The notes under the pieces were generated by a model, which saw only the letters and a program-made list of their open reading frames with translations, was not told the DNA's origin and made no database searches. Positions 26,202 to 33,552 of a stretch of DNA of 36,546 nt are shown piece after piece. The translations under genes and the position numbers were made by a program. The stretch covers positions 1 through 36,546 of the forward strand of contig JAFLBS010000015.1 in assembly GCA_017303755.1 (NCBI GenBank), given 5' to 3'. Every line of letters starts with the position of its first letter. Position 1 is the stretch's first letter. Source of the stretch: Flavobacteriales bacterium (GTDB taxonomy: Bacteria > Bacteroidota > Bacteroidia > Flavobacteriales > Flavobacteriaceae).

Positions 26202-27200
26202 ATGAAAACGGTAAGTATCGACTCTAATTCGGCATTGCCTAAATACAAACAAATTGTGCTTTCGGTTGAGGTTGCTATAGCAGAACAACGGTTGAAACGC
26301 GGTGATAAATTACCGTCGGTGAATAAGGTTAGTTTGGAGTTTTCCATATCAAGAGATACGGTTTTACTGGCGTACGACGAGTTGAAAAAACGCGGAATCA
26401 TATATGCTATTCTCGGAAAAGGTTATTATGTAAAAAGCGTTGAATTTAGTTTTGAACAGCGATTTTTTCTGCTTTTTGATGAGTTGAACAGTTTCAAAGA
26501 AGATATTTATATGTCATTTTTGGAGGCGATGAACAACAAAGCGCAAATTGATATTTTCTTTCATCACTTTAATATTGATATGTTTAAAAAGTTGATTAAC
26601 GAAAGCAATGGGAATTATTCGAAGTACATTATTATGTCTACTAATTTAGCGGAAGCAGCAGCTGTTATCAAGACATTACCCAAGCAAGATGTGTATGTTT
26701 TGGATCAAACGAATTCCGATTTAAAAGAGTATCCTTCGGTGCATCAAAATTTTATAAAAGACATGTACAATGCGTTAGTTGAAGCAAAACCACTGTTAGA
26801 AAAGTATCAAAAAACAGTACTCATTTTTCCGGGTTTTCGCGAGCCATTGGGAATGAAAATTGGGTTTGAGAAGTTTTGTGTTGATTTTGTAATTCCGTTT
26901 GAAATTATCACTGAGTTTTCTGATCGAGAAATACAGCAAGGCGAGGTTTATGTTATTCCGGATGATCGTGATTTGGTAAAAGTTATTGAACAATCGAAAG
27001 AGCAATCATTGCAATTGGGTGTCGACTTCGGAATCATATCGTATAACGAAACGCCATTAAAAAAAGTGGTTGAAAATGGCATTACTACTATTTCTACTGA
27101 TTTCAAAGCCATGGGAATTATTCTTGCAGAAATGATTTTGGAAAACAAAAAAGAACAAATTGAGAATGAAAATCGATTGATTTTGAGGAAGTCGTTGTAA
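26202..27200 (+). CDS. GntR/LacI-type hybrid transcription regulator of the galactan cluster
   Basis: A 332-residue regulator. The N-terminal GntR-type winged helix (about 1-75) has LPKYKQIVLSVEVAIAEQ, RGDKLPSVNKVSLEFSISRDTV and YDELKKRGIIYAILGKGYYV. The rest (about 80-332) is a LacI/periplasmic-binding-like sensor ending GITTISTDFKAMGIILAEMIL...RLILRKSL, the same architecture as AraR. The ligand is probably galactose or a galacto-oligosaccharide, inferred only from context. The ATG at 26202 aligns with GntR N-termini; a TTG at 26178 in frame would add eight residues. It diverges from galM with the candidate operator between, which suggests control of the operon and of itself. Confidence 0.88.
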   Translation: MKTVSIDSNSALPKYKQIVLSVEVAIAEQRLKRGDKLPSVNKVSLEFSISRDTVLLAYDELKKRGIIYAILGKGYYVKSVEFSFEQRFFLLFDELNSFKEDIYMSFLEAMNNKAQIDIFFHHFNIDMFKKLINESNGNYSKYIIMSTNLAEAAAVIKTLPKQDVYVLDQTNSDLKEYPSVHQNFIKDMYNALVEAKPLLEKYQKTVLIFPGFREPLGMKIGFEKFCVDFVIPFEIITEFSDREIQQGEVYVIPDDRDLVKVIEQSKEQSLQLGVDFGIISYNETPLKKVVENGITTISTDFKAMGIILAEMILENKKEQIENENRLILRKSL

Positions 27201-27203
27201 AAT

Positions 27204-27236
27204 AAAAAAACTCCAACATTTCTGTTGGAGTTTTTT
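27204..27236 (+). terminator. Bidirectional terminator between the regulator and tRNA-Val
   Basis: CTCCAAC (27211-27217) pairs with GTTGGAG (27224-27230), extended by A and T runs on both sides to about 13 bp. It ends the regulator transcript on the plus strand and lies immediately 3' of the tRNA on the minus strand, so it probably serves both. Confidence 0.88.
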
Positions 27237-27237
27237 G

Positions 27238-27312
27238 TGGGCGATGAGGGGTTCGAACCCCCGACCCCCTCGGTGTAAACGAGGTGCTCTGAACCAGCTG
27301 AGCTAATCGCCC
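27238..27312 (-). tRNA. tRNA-Val (anticodon UAC)
   Basis: Full cloverleaf on the minus strand. Acceptor arms are GGGCGAT and ATCGCCC with discriminator A, D-arm region TAGCTCAGCTGG, anticodon stem CCTCG/CGAGG with loop TTTACAC (anticodon TAC), and T-loop TTCGAAC. The 3' CCA is not encoded and must be added. It is a stand-alone gene with its own promoter and terminator. Confidence 0.97.
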
Positions 27313-27334
27313 GATTAGTGCTTGATTGCGAGTG

Positions 27335-27365
27335 CAAATATAGAACTCTTTTTTATATCTGCAAA
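27335..27365 (-). promoter_or_regulatory. tRNA-Val promoter
   Basis: Minus strand TTTG (27362-27365), exactly 19 bases, then TATATTTG (27335-27342). Both boxes and the spacing match the Bacteroidota consensus perfectly, giving a leader of roughly 15 bases before the tRNA. Confidence 0.85.
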
Positions 27366-27381
27366 CATAAATTAAAAAAAA

Positions 27382-28602
27382 TTACAAAATTTCTGCAACA
27401 ACAAAAGTGCTTCCGCCTACGTAAATAAAGTCGTTTGGAGATGCTTTTCCCAACGATGCTTGATAAGCATTTGAAACAGAATCATATACTTTTCCTTTAA
27501 GTTCAAATTTTAAAGCAGTTTCTTTTAAAATTACAGCATCTAAACCTCGAGGAATTTCAGGTTTACAAAAGTAATATTTTGCGTTTTTTGGAAATAATGG
27601 TAAAATTTCATCCAAATCTTTATCGTTTACAACTCCTAAAACAATGTGTAAATCATCAAACTTTTCTTTTTGAATTTGATTCAGTACAATTTTCAATCCA
27701 TGAGAGTTGTGTGCTGTGTCGCAAATGGCTTTAGGTTTGTCATTAATTTGCTGCCATCTTCCGAGTAAACCTGTGTTTTTGATTACATTTAAAAATCCAT
27801 CCTCAATATTTTCATCCGAAACGGCATACTTCTTTTGAGATTGAATCACTTTTAAAGTTTGAAGAACTGTCTTTTTATTCTGTTGTTGATAATCGCCTAA
27901 TAAAACTGTTTTAGGTGTTTCAGCAATTAAATCAGAAGCGAAATAAATTTCTGAATTAGTTTCTTGAACTTTATTTTCGAATACTTTTCGGGTTTCAGAC
28001 GTATATTCGCCAATTACCACTGGAACTTTCGGTTTAATAATTCCTGCTTTTTCAAAAGCTATTGCTTCTAAAGTAGTTCCTAAAAACAGGGTGTGATCCA
28101 AACCAATATTGGTGATAACGGAAACTTCGGGTGTGATGATGTTCGTCGAATCCAATCGTCCGCCCATCCCAACTTCAATAATGTTGATGTCAGTTTTTTC
28201 TTTTCTGAAGTAATCAAAAGCCAAACCAACAGTCATTTCAAAAAAACTCAGTTGATGTTCCTCAAAAAAAAGTTTATTCTTTGCTACAAAATCAACTATG
28301 AATTGTTCTGAAATTTCTTCTCCATTAATTTTAATTCGCTCCCTAAAATCTTTCAAATGGGGCGAAGTGTACAAACCTACTTTGTATCCCGCTTCCTGAA
28401 ACACCGAAGCTAATAGATGAGAAGTAGAGCCTTTTCCGTTAGTTCCCGCTACATGAATGCATTTTAAATCGACTTCAGGGTTTTTTAAATGCTTGGCTAA
28501 TAGGATGGTATTCGTTAAATCTTTTTTGTAGGCTGATGCACCTTGAGTTTGGTACATGGGTAATTGTTTAAACAACCATTGAATGGTCTGTTGATAGTTC
28601 AT
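27382..28602 (-). CDS. folC: Folylpolyglutamate / dihydrofolate synthase FolC
   Basis: A 406-residue Mur-ligase-family enzyme that adds glutamate to folates and, in bifunctional forms, to dihydropteroate. The ATP P-loop is VAGTNGKGSTSH (51-62, K57). The family motifs LYTSPHLKDFRERI, EVGMGGRLDSTNI, ITNIGLDHTLFLG and CDTAHNSHGL follow in order. It is cytosolic. It starts eight bases after the tonB stop, so it is the last gene of exbB-exbD-tonB-folC. Whether both activities are present cannot be told by eye. Confidence 0.93.
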   Translation of the reverse strand: MNYQQTIQWLFKQLPMYQTQGASAYKKDLTNTILLAKHLKNPEVDLKCIHVAGTNGKGSTSHLLASVFQEAGYKVGLYTSPHLKDFRERIKINGEEISEQFIVDFVAKNKLFFEEHQLSFFEMTVGLAFDYFRKEKTDINIIEVGMGGRLDSTNIITPEVSVITNIGLDHTLFLGTTLEAIAFEKAGIIKPKVPVVIGEYTSETRKVFENKVQETNSEIYFASDLIAETPKTVLLGDYQQQNKKTVLQTLKVIQSQKKYAVSDENIEDGFLNVIKNTGLLGRWQQINDKPKAICDTAHNSHGLKIVLNQIQKEKFDDLHIVLGVVNDKDLDEILPLFPKNAKYYFCKPEIPRGLDAVILKETALKFELKGKVYDSVSNAYQASLGKASPNDFIYVGGSTFVVAEIL

Positions 28603-28610
28603 GACTTCGT

Positions 28611-29468
28611 CTATTCTCCTACTTTAAAATTGACTACTATGAATCCGATTTGTGTATCTGGAGCATCACTGTCTGCTTGCCATTTGAATGTTTTAGCAGT
28701 TGCAATAGCAGGATTTACAAGACATGGGTCAGTGTTTGTTGTTCCTTGAGCTCTTTCAGCTCTTACTACATTTCCTTGTTTGTTAACATAGATTTTTACA
28801 ACGACTACTCCGTATTCATTACAGTCTTGAACTTTTTGGCTTGCAGAAGCTAATTTCCGTCCTTTTAATCCCCAACTATTTCCTTTTCCCGTTCCTATTC
28901 CCGTGCCATCTCCGTAAGTGCTATTTCCGTATTTTCTACCTTTACCAATGCCATTACCATCGAGTTTGCCATTTCCATCATAACTGTTAGAGTTAACATC
29001 TCCGTTGGTGTTCCCTTTATTACCACCAGATTTGTCGTTTCCATCTCCTTTGTTGTTTCCATTCAAAAGATTTGACAAGGCGTCTGTTGATGATTTAGAA
29101 GGTTTAGGTTTTACGGGTTCGGTTACTTTGGGAGTTGAGGTTTTAGTTGGGTTTTTTACAGTTGATACGGTTGGTGCATTCGCTGTTGTTTGAGTCAATA
29201 TTTCTTTAACTTGTGGTGTTTCTTTAGCTGAATTTGATTTGGCTGCAGCAACATTTAAATCGGTTGATTTGATATTATCACCTGATCCGGTATCACTATT
29301 GCCAAAGTTGATGGCAATTTCTCCACCACCACCGCCACCTTCTTCAATCAGTTCGTCACCTGGTAAAGGATATATGACAAAAAAAAGCATAAATAGAAAC
29401 AGTAATAAGAAAAATACTGTTGTTATGCTAAATGATTTTTTTTCGTGTTCGGTTTCAAATACAGCCAT
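28611..29468 (-). CDS. tonB: TonB-like energy transducer
   Basis: A 285-residue protein anchored by one membrane segment (about 13-33). It is followed by a six-Gly run, a Thr/Pro/Lys-rich spacer (about 95-125, with KPTKTSTPKV-type and EPVKPKPSK motifs), a Gly/Asn/Asp/Lys-rich low-complexity region (about 130-200), and a C-terminal TonB-type domain (about 208-285, GVVVVKIYVNKQGNVVRAERAQG...). It links the ExbB/ExbD proton motor to outer-membrane receptors. The cluster order exbB-exbD-tonB supports this. The TonB-box partner is unknown, because no TonB-dependent receptor is in the window. Gly-rich rather than Pro-rich spanning is less common. Confidence 0.85.
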   Translation of the reverse strand: MAVFETEHEKKSFSITTVFFLLLFLFMLFFVIYPLPGDELIEEGGGGGGEIAINFGNSDTGSGDNIKSTDLNVAAAKSNSAKETPQVKEILTQTTANAPTVSTVKNPTKTSTPKVTEPVKPKPSKSSTDALSNLLNGNNKGDGNDKSGGNKGNTNGDVNSNSYDGNGKLDGNGIGKGRKYGNSTYGDGTGIGTGKGNSWGLKGRKLASASQKVQDCNEYGVVVVKIYVNKQGNVVRAERAQGTTNTDPCLVNPAIATAKTFKWQADSDAPDTQIGFIVVNFKVGE

Positions 29469-29474
29469 AAAATT

Positions 29475-29870
29475 TTATTTTGGGTCCACTGCCAGCACTA
29501 CTTTAAAGTTGTTTCGATAAGCAATATCCATCACATTAACTGCATGTTCAATTGGCACACCTTTTTCTACGTGAAGCATTATTGCAGGTTCCTTTTGACC
29601 AGTTAGTAAAGTCTTTAATTCACTTTCTATGCTGGATTCTTCCACTTTTTTGGTATCTATGAAGTATTCTTGATTTTTATTTACACTGATGGAGATGTTT
29701 TTTACCTCATCAGAACTACCTGAAGACTTGGGTAACACTAAATCTAACGCATTAGTAGATACAATAGTGGTGGATGCGATCATGAAAAAGATGAGCAATA
29801 GAAAAACAATGTCAGTCATTGACGACATATTAAATTCTGCAGATACTTTATTTCTTCCTCTTATATTCAT
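29475..29870 (-). CDS. exbD: ExbD/TolR biopolymer transport protein
   Basis: A 131-residue inner-membrane stator protein of the TonB motor. One membrane segment is at about 16-36 with the proton-path aspartate D20 in SSMTDIVFLLLIFFMI, then a periplasmic domain containing DLVLPKS and ending FKVVLAVDPK. The start codon overlaps the exbB stop (TAATG), indicating translational coupling. It is followed six bases later by tonB. Confidence 0.93.
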   Translation of the reverse strand: MNIRGRNKVSAEFNMSSMTDIVFLLLIFFMIASTTIVSTNALDLVLPKSSGSSDEVKNISISVNKNQEYFIDTKKVEESSIESELKTLLTGQKEPAIMLHVEKGVPIEHAVNVMDIAYRNNFKVVLAVDPK

Positions 29871-30577
29871 TAGGTCGGTTCGTTTAATAAATCTAAAAAT
29901 TCGACAACATTTGCTTCCATTTGATTAACGACTTTGTCCGTTTTGGTAACTAAGTGATTGTATCCAACATAAGCGGTAATACCAACAATTAGCCCTACAA
30001 CTGTAGTCATCATTGCGGTATAAATTCCCTCAGAAAGTGTGCTCATTTCGATTTTACTGCTACCGCTTTCCGCCATTTTTTGAAAAGAAATTACCATTCC
30101 TACAACAGTACCTAAAAATCCAGTCATAGGACCAGCACCTGAAATAGTCGCTAGCATGCTAACGTTTTTTTCTAATTTATAAATCTCTAATTTCCCAGTG
30201 TTTTCAATAGCCGTATTGATATCATCAAGAGGTTTTCCAATACGAGATATGCCTTTTTCAATCAGTCGTGCAACTGGAGAATTGGTTTGTGCACAAAGCA
30301 TTTTAGCCTCGCTTATCTTGCCATTCAGTAAGTTCAATTTAATGTTATTCATAAAGTTCGTATCTATTTTTGAAGCGGCATTTATTGCTAAAAGACGTTC
30401 TACATAAAGATAGATTGCAAAAAATAAAAGAATAAAAATAACAGACATTATAATCTGTCCAATCAATCCGCCACTGAAAACCAGCTCGAATACAGTTAAT
30501 TTTTCTTTTACTTCTGCGGCTTTTTCGGCTACTTGACCAGCAACTGCAGTTGAATCGATTTGAAGAAAGTGAATCAT
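29870..30577 (-). CDS. exbB: ExbB/TolQ/MotA-type proton channel protein
   Basis: A 235-residue inner-membrane proton-channel subunit. An N-terminal segment outside the membrane precedes TM1 (about 40-60), and two further TM segments lie in the MotA/TolQ/ExbB domain with TISGAGPMTGFLGTVVGMVISFQKMAESGSSKIEMSTLSEGIYTAMMTT-type signatures spread over about 145-195. It is the first gene of exbB-exbD-tonB-folC. A weak TACTTTTA box lies about 40 bases upstream (30617-30624, minus). Confidence 0.92.
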   Translation of the reverse strand: MIHFLQIDSTAVAGQVAEKAAEVKEKLTVFELVFSGGLIGQIIMSVIFILLFFAIYLYVERLLAINAASKIDTNFMNNIKLNLLNGKISEAKMLCAQTNSPVARLIEKGISRIGKPLDDINTAIENTGKLEIYKLEKNVSMLATISGAGPMTGFLGTVVGMVISFQKMAESGSSKIEMSTLSEGIYTAMMTTVVGLIVGITAYVGYNHLVTKTDKVVNQMEANVVEFLDLLNEPT

Positions 30578-30634
30578 AATTTTTTTTAATGTTTTTGATT
30601 GTTTGAATAAAACGTTTAAAAGTACTAAAAATTG

Positions 30635-32011
30635 TTATCGAATGTAATGTTCTATGAAGAGAAAAACAAGTGCGCCAGCAATAAATCCGCTAAAAGCGAG
30701 CCAAGTTATTTTTTTTAAATACCAAATAAAATCAATTTTTTCCATTCCCATTGCAGCAACACCAGCAGCAGAACCGATAACAAGCATACTTCCACCAGTA
30801 CCTGAACAATAAGCTATAAAATGCCAAACAGGGCTATCTATTTCATAAGTATACATTCCCATAGTAGCTGCAACTAATGGGACATTATCTATAATTGAAG
30901 AGAGTATTCCCAGCAAAATTACTACAATATCCATATTTGGTATTGCGTTGGATAAACTCTGAGCAGCAAAGCGTAAAGTTCCAACTTCATTCCCGTCTAA
31001 AGTGCCATAAACCATTGATTCGAGTCCGGCTACTGCCATTAAAATTCCCAAAAAGAATAAGATACTTGAAAATTCTATTCGTGACAAAGCAGTATGAACA
31101 GAATATTTTGAATTGGTTGATTTGTCAAAATCTTCTTCTGGGTGAATGTATTCAGAAAATAACCAAACCGCACCTAAACTAAAGATCATTCCCAAATAAG
31201 GAGGTAAATGTGTAATGGTTTTGAAAACAGGCACAAATATGATGGCAGCCAAACCAAAGTAAAGCATTTTTGTACTACTCAATAAGTGTTCTTGTTCTTT
31301 GCTAATATGTGTTTCCTCTATGGATATTTTTCCACTAAATGTTTTTAGTCGTGAAGCAAGTGCAAATGGTACAACAAAACAAATGATTGATGGCATAACA
31401 ACATATTCTATTAGTCCTAACGCCGTTGTTTTATTAGCAATCCATAGCATGGTTGTAGTTACATCTCCAATAGGAGACCAAGCTCCACCTGCATTTGTTG
31501 CGATAATTATTAGTGAAGCATACCAAATACGTTCTTCTTTATTATGAATTAGTTTTCTCAAAACAGTAATTAAAACTATTGTAGCTGTTAAGTTGTCAAT
31601 AATTGCAGAAAGGAAAAAACCTATTATTCCTAAAATCCATAGTAGTCTGACTTTACTTTTAGTTTTTATTGCACTTTTAATAACATCGAATCCTTTGTGT
31701 AAATCAATCAATTCGACAATTGTCATTGCCCCGATTAGGAAGATTAAAATTTCTGCAGTTGCTGCAAAATGATGGGTTAGGACGCCATGAAAACCTTCGT
31801 TTTGAGCGTTCAAATCAGCAGAAAGAATTGAATACACATTTTCTTTACCATCAATTACAGAAAACCATCCCATATTAAATCCAACGGCAAGAAATGCCCA
31901 AATAAGAGAAGCCATTAGTAAGGCAGGAACAGTTTTGTCAATTTTTAAAGGATGTTCCAAAGTAATAGCTAAATAGCCAATTACAAATAGTGCTATGATT
32001 ATTGCTGTCAT
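30635..32011 (-). CDS. nhaD: Na+/H+ antiporter, NhaD type
   Basis: A 458-residue inner-membrane protein of the ion-transporter superfamily with about 12-13 hydrophobic segments. NhaD hallmarks include LEHPLKIDKTVPALLMA near the start, IGFFLSAIIDNLTATIVLI, NAGGAWSPIGDVTTTMLW, ILSSIIDNVPLVAA and SGTGGSMLVIGSAAG. It exports Na+ (or Li+) in exchange for protons. It starts one base after the dehydrogenase gene ends, so they are co-transcribed. It may supply or balance the Na+ gradient used by the sugar symporter in this window (inference only). Confidence 0.9.
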   Translation of the reverse strand: MTAIIIALFVIGYLAITLEHPLKIDKTVPALLMASLIWAFLAVGFNMGWFSVIDGKENVYSILSADLNAQNEGFHGVLTHHFAATAEILIFLIGAMTIVELIDLHKGFDVIKSAIKTKSKVRLLWILGIIGFFLSAIIDNLTATIVLITVLRKLIHNKEERIWYASLIIIATNAGGAWSPIGDVTTTMLWIANKTTALGLIEYVVMPSIICFVVPFALASRLKTFSGKISIEETHISKEQEHLLSSTKMLYFGLAAIIFVPVFKTITHLPPYLGMIFSLGAVWLFSEYIHPEEDFDKSTNSKYSVHTALSRIEFSSILFFLGILMAVAGLESMVYGTLDGNEVGTLRFAAQSLSNAIPNMDIVVILLGILSSIIDNVPLVAATMGMYTYEIDSPVWHFIAYCSGTGGSMLVIGSAAGVAAMGMEKIDFIWYLKKITWLAFSGFIAGALVFLFIEHYIR

Positions 32012-32012
32012 T

Positions 32013-33239
32013 TTATACTAATTGTTTGAGTGCAATTTCAAAAGCTGTTGCACTGATGTTTTTTTTGTTAGCATTCAAATTATGCGCATTTTCGATGGCT
32101 TTTTTGATGGTTTCAGACGTGTCGTAAAAAATAGCCTCGTCGGTCATTTGAACTTTCTTTTCCATAAAATAAGCAAAAACGCGTGCCATTCCGCAATTCG
32201 AAATGAAATCAGGAATTAAACTAATTTTGCTATCGGTTTCTTCCATAATCGGTCCGAAGAAAATCTCTTTATCGGCAAACGGAACATTCGCACCACACGA
32301 AATTACTTCCAAACCTGAGTTAATCATGTTATTCAATTGCTCTTTAGTTACCAATCGAGAGGCAGCACATGGTGCAAAAATGTCAGCACCAATGGTCCAT
32401 ATTTTTTCATTGATTTCGGTAAACGGAATCATGTTTTCGACTACTAATTTATTGCCATCTTTGTTTAAGAATAAACGTCTGATTTCTTCAAAAGTGAATC
32501 CATTTTCATTAATCACACCACCATCACGATCAATAATTCCGATGACTTTCACACCCATTTCTGCCAAATAAAAAGCCGCAGCAGAACCTACATTCCCAAA
32601 TCCTTGAACAATCGCTTTCTTGTCTTCAAAATTACCGCCATAAGTGTTGTAGTAATGGCGAACCGCTTCGGCAACGCCATAACCAGTAATCATATCGGCT
32701 ACAGTATATTTTCGGAGTACATCAGGAGAGAATTTGGGGTTTTCAATAACCTTGATTACACCTTGTCGCAATTGACCAATTCGGTTGATTTTGTCTGCTT
32801 CAGTAGGTTTGAAATGACCGTTGAAAACTCCTTCTTGCGGATGCCAAACACCACATTCCTCAGTAAACGGAATTACTTCGTGAATTTCATCCACATTCAA
32901 ATCGCCACCTGTTCCGTAATAGCTTTTTAACAACGGAGAAACCGCTTTGTACCAACGTTGTAAAACCCCTTTTTTTCTTGGATCGTTAGGGTCGAAGTTG
33001 ATTCCTGATTTGGCTCCACCAATGGCTGGTCCGGAAACCGAGAATTTTACTTCCATAGTTTTGGCTAATGATAAAACTTCGTTCATGTCGAGACCTTTTC
33101 TCATACGAGTTCCACCACCGGCAGCACCGCCACGGAGTGAGTTGATAACTGTCCAACCTTCTGCTTCGGTTTCACTGTCTTTCCAATTGAATACGATTTC
33201 GGGTTGTTTATTTTCAAATTTTTTTAATAAATCTTTCAT
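32013..33239 (-). CDS. Glu/Leu/Phe/Val-type amino-acid dehydrogenase
   Basis: A 408-residue cytosolic NAD(P)-dependent dehydrogenase for oxidative deamination or reductive amination. The active-site lysine K77 is in GPAIGGAKSGI and the catalytic-region D113 in GTGGDLN. The Rossmann motif GFGNVG at 213-218 is followed by IIDRDGG. Size and motifs cannot settle whether glutamate or leucine is the substrate; the length above 400 and the FNWKDSETEAEGW opening leave this open. It is the first gene of an operon with nhaD, with a good -7 box 20 bases before its start. Confidence 0.88.
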   Translation of the reverse strand: MKDLLKKFENKQPEIVFNWKDSETEAEGWTVINSLRGGAAGGGTRMRKGLDMNEVLSLAKTMEVKFSVSGPAIGGAKSGINFDPNDPRKKGVLQRWYKAVSPLLKSYYGTGGDLNVDEIHEVIPFTEECGVWHPQEGVFNGHFKPTEADKINRIGQLRQGVIKVIENPKFSPDVLRKYTVADMITGYGVAEAVRHYYNTYGGNFEDKKAIVQGFGNVGSAAAFYLAEMGVKVIGIIDRDGGVINENGFTFEEIRRLFLNKDGNKLVVENMIPFTEINEKIWTIGADIFAPCAASRLVTKEQLNNMINSGLEVISCGANVPFADKEIFFGPIMEETDSKISLIPDFISNCGMARVFAYFMEKKVQMTDEAIFYDTSETIKKAIENAHNLNANKKNISATAFEIALKQLV

Positions 33240-33552
33240 TGATTAGATTGTTTGTGGTGCAAATATAAGCTTTTAAAAATATTTGATTTGAATGGTTATG
33301 ACGAAATTAAGATGACTTTGAACATGGATTTTGATTTTAACTTTCAAAAAATCAGAAGAAATTGTGAGTTTAATCGTATTTATTGACTGATGAAAGGGAA
33401 TGTAATTGAAATGAGAAAATGGAGCTTATACTTTAGTCGGATATTTCTACTGTATTGAAAATTAGTTAAATAATTTGAAAATACCCATTTGTAGGGATTT
33501 ATGCCTTTTTAATAGTACCCAATTTTGTAATTCAATTTAAACCCTCTTAATT
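33240..33552. other. 313-bp divergent intergenic region
   Basis: Separates the dehydrogenase operon (-) from the giant secreted protein gene (+). Besides the -7 box at 33260-33267 it holds two related strings, TACCCATTTG (33482-33491) and TACCCAATTTTG (33516-33527), 34 bp apart, shortly before the plus-strand gene. Two tiny frames of 20-22 codons lie at about 33332-33394 and 33388-33460, but nothing supports them as genes. Confidence 0.5.
33260..33267 (-). promoter_or_regulatory. Candidate -7 box for the dehydrogenase-nhaD operon
   Basis: Minus strand TATATTTG, full match to TAnnTTTG, 20 bases before the start codon. No clear TTTG was found at 17-23 bases further upstream. Confidence 0.5.

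Noticed and set aside
26948-27337. 129-codon minus-strand frame across the regulator 3' end and the tRNA
   Set aside because: It reads through a perfect tRNA-Val and a terminator and is antisense to the regulator gene.
33332-33460. Two micro-frames of 20-22 codons in the intergenic region
   Set aside because: Too short, without initiation signals or recognisable features; expected by chance.
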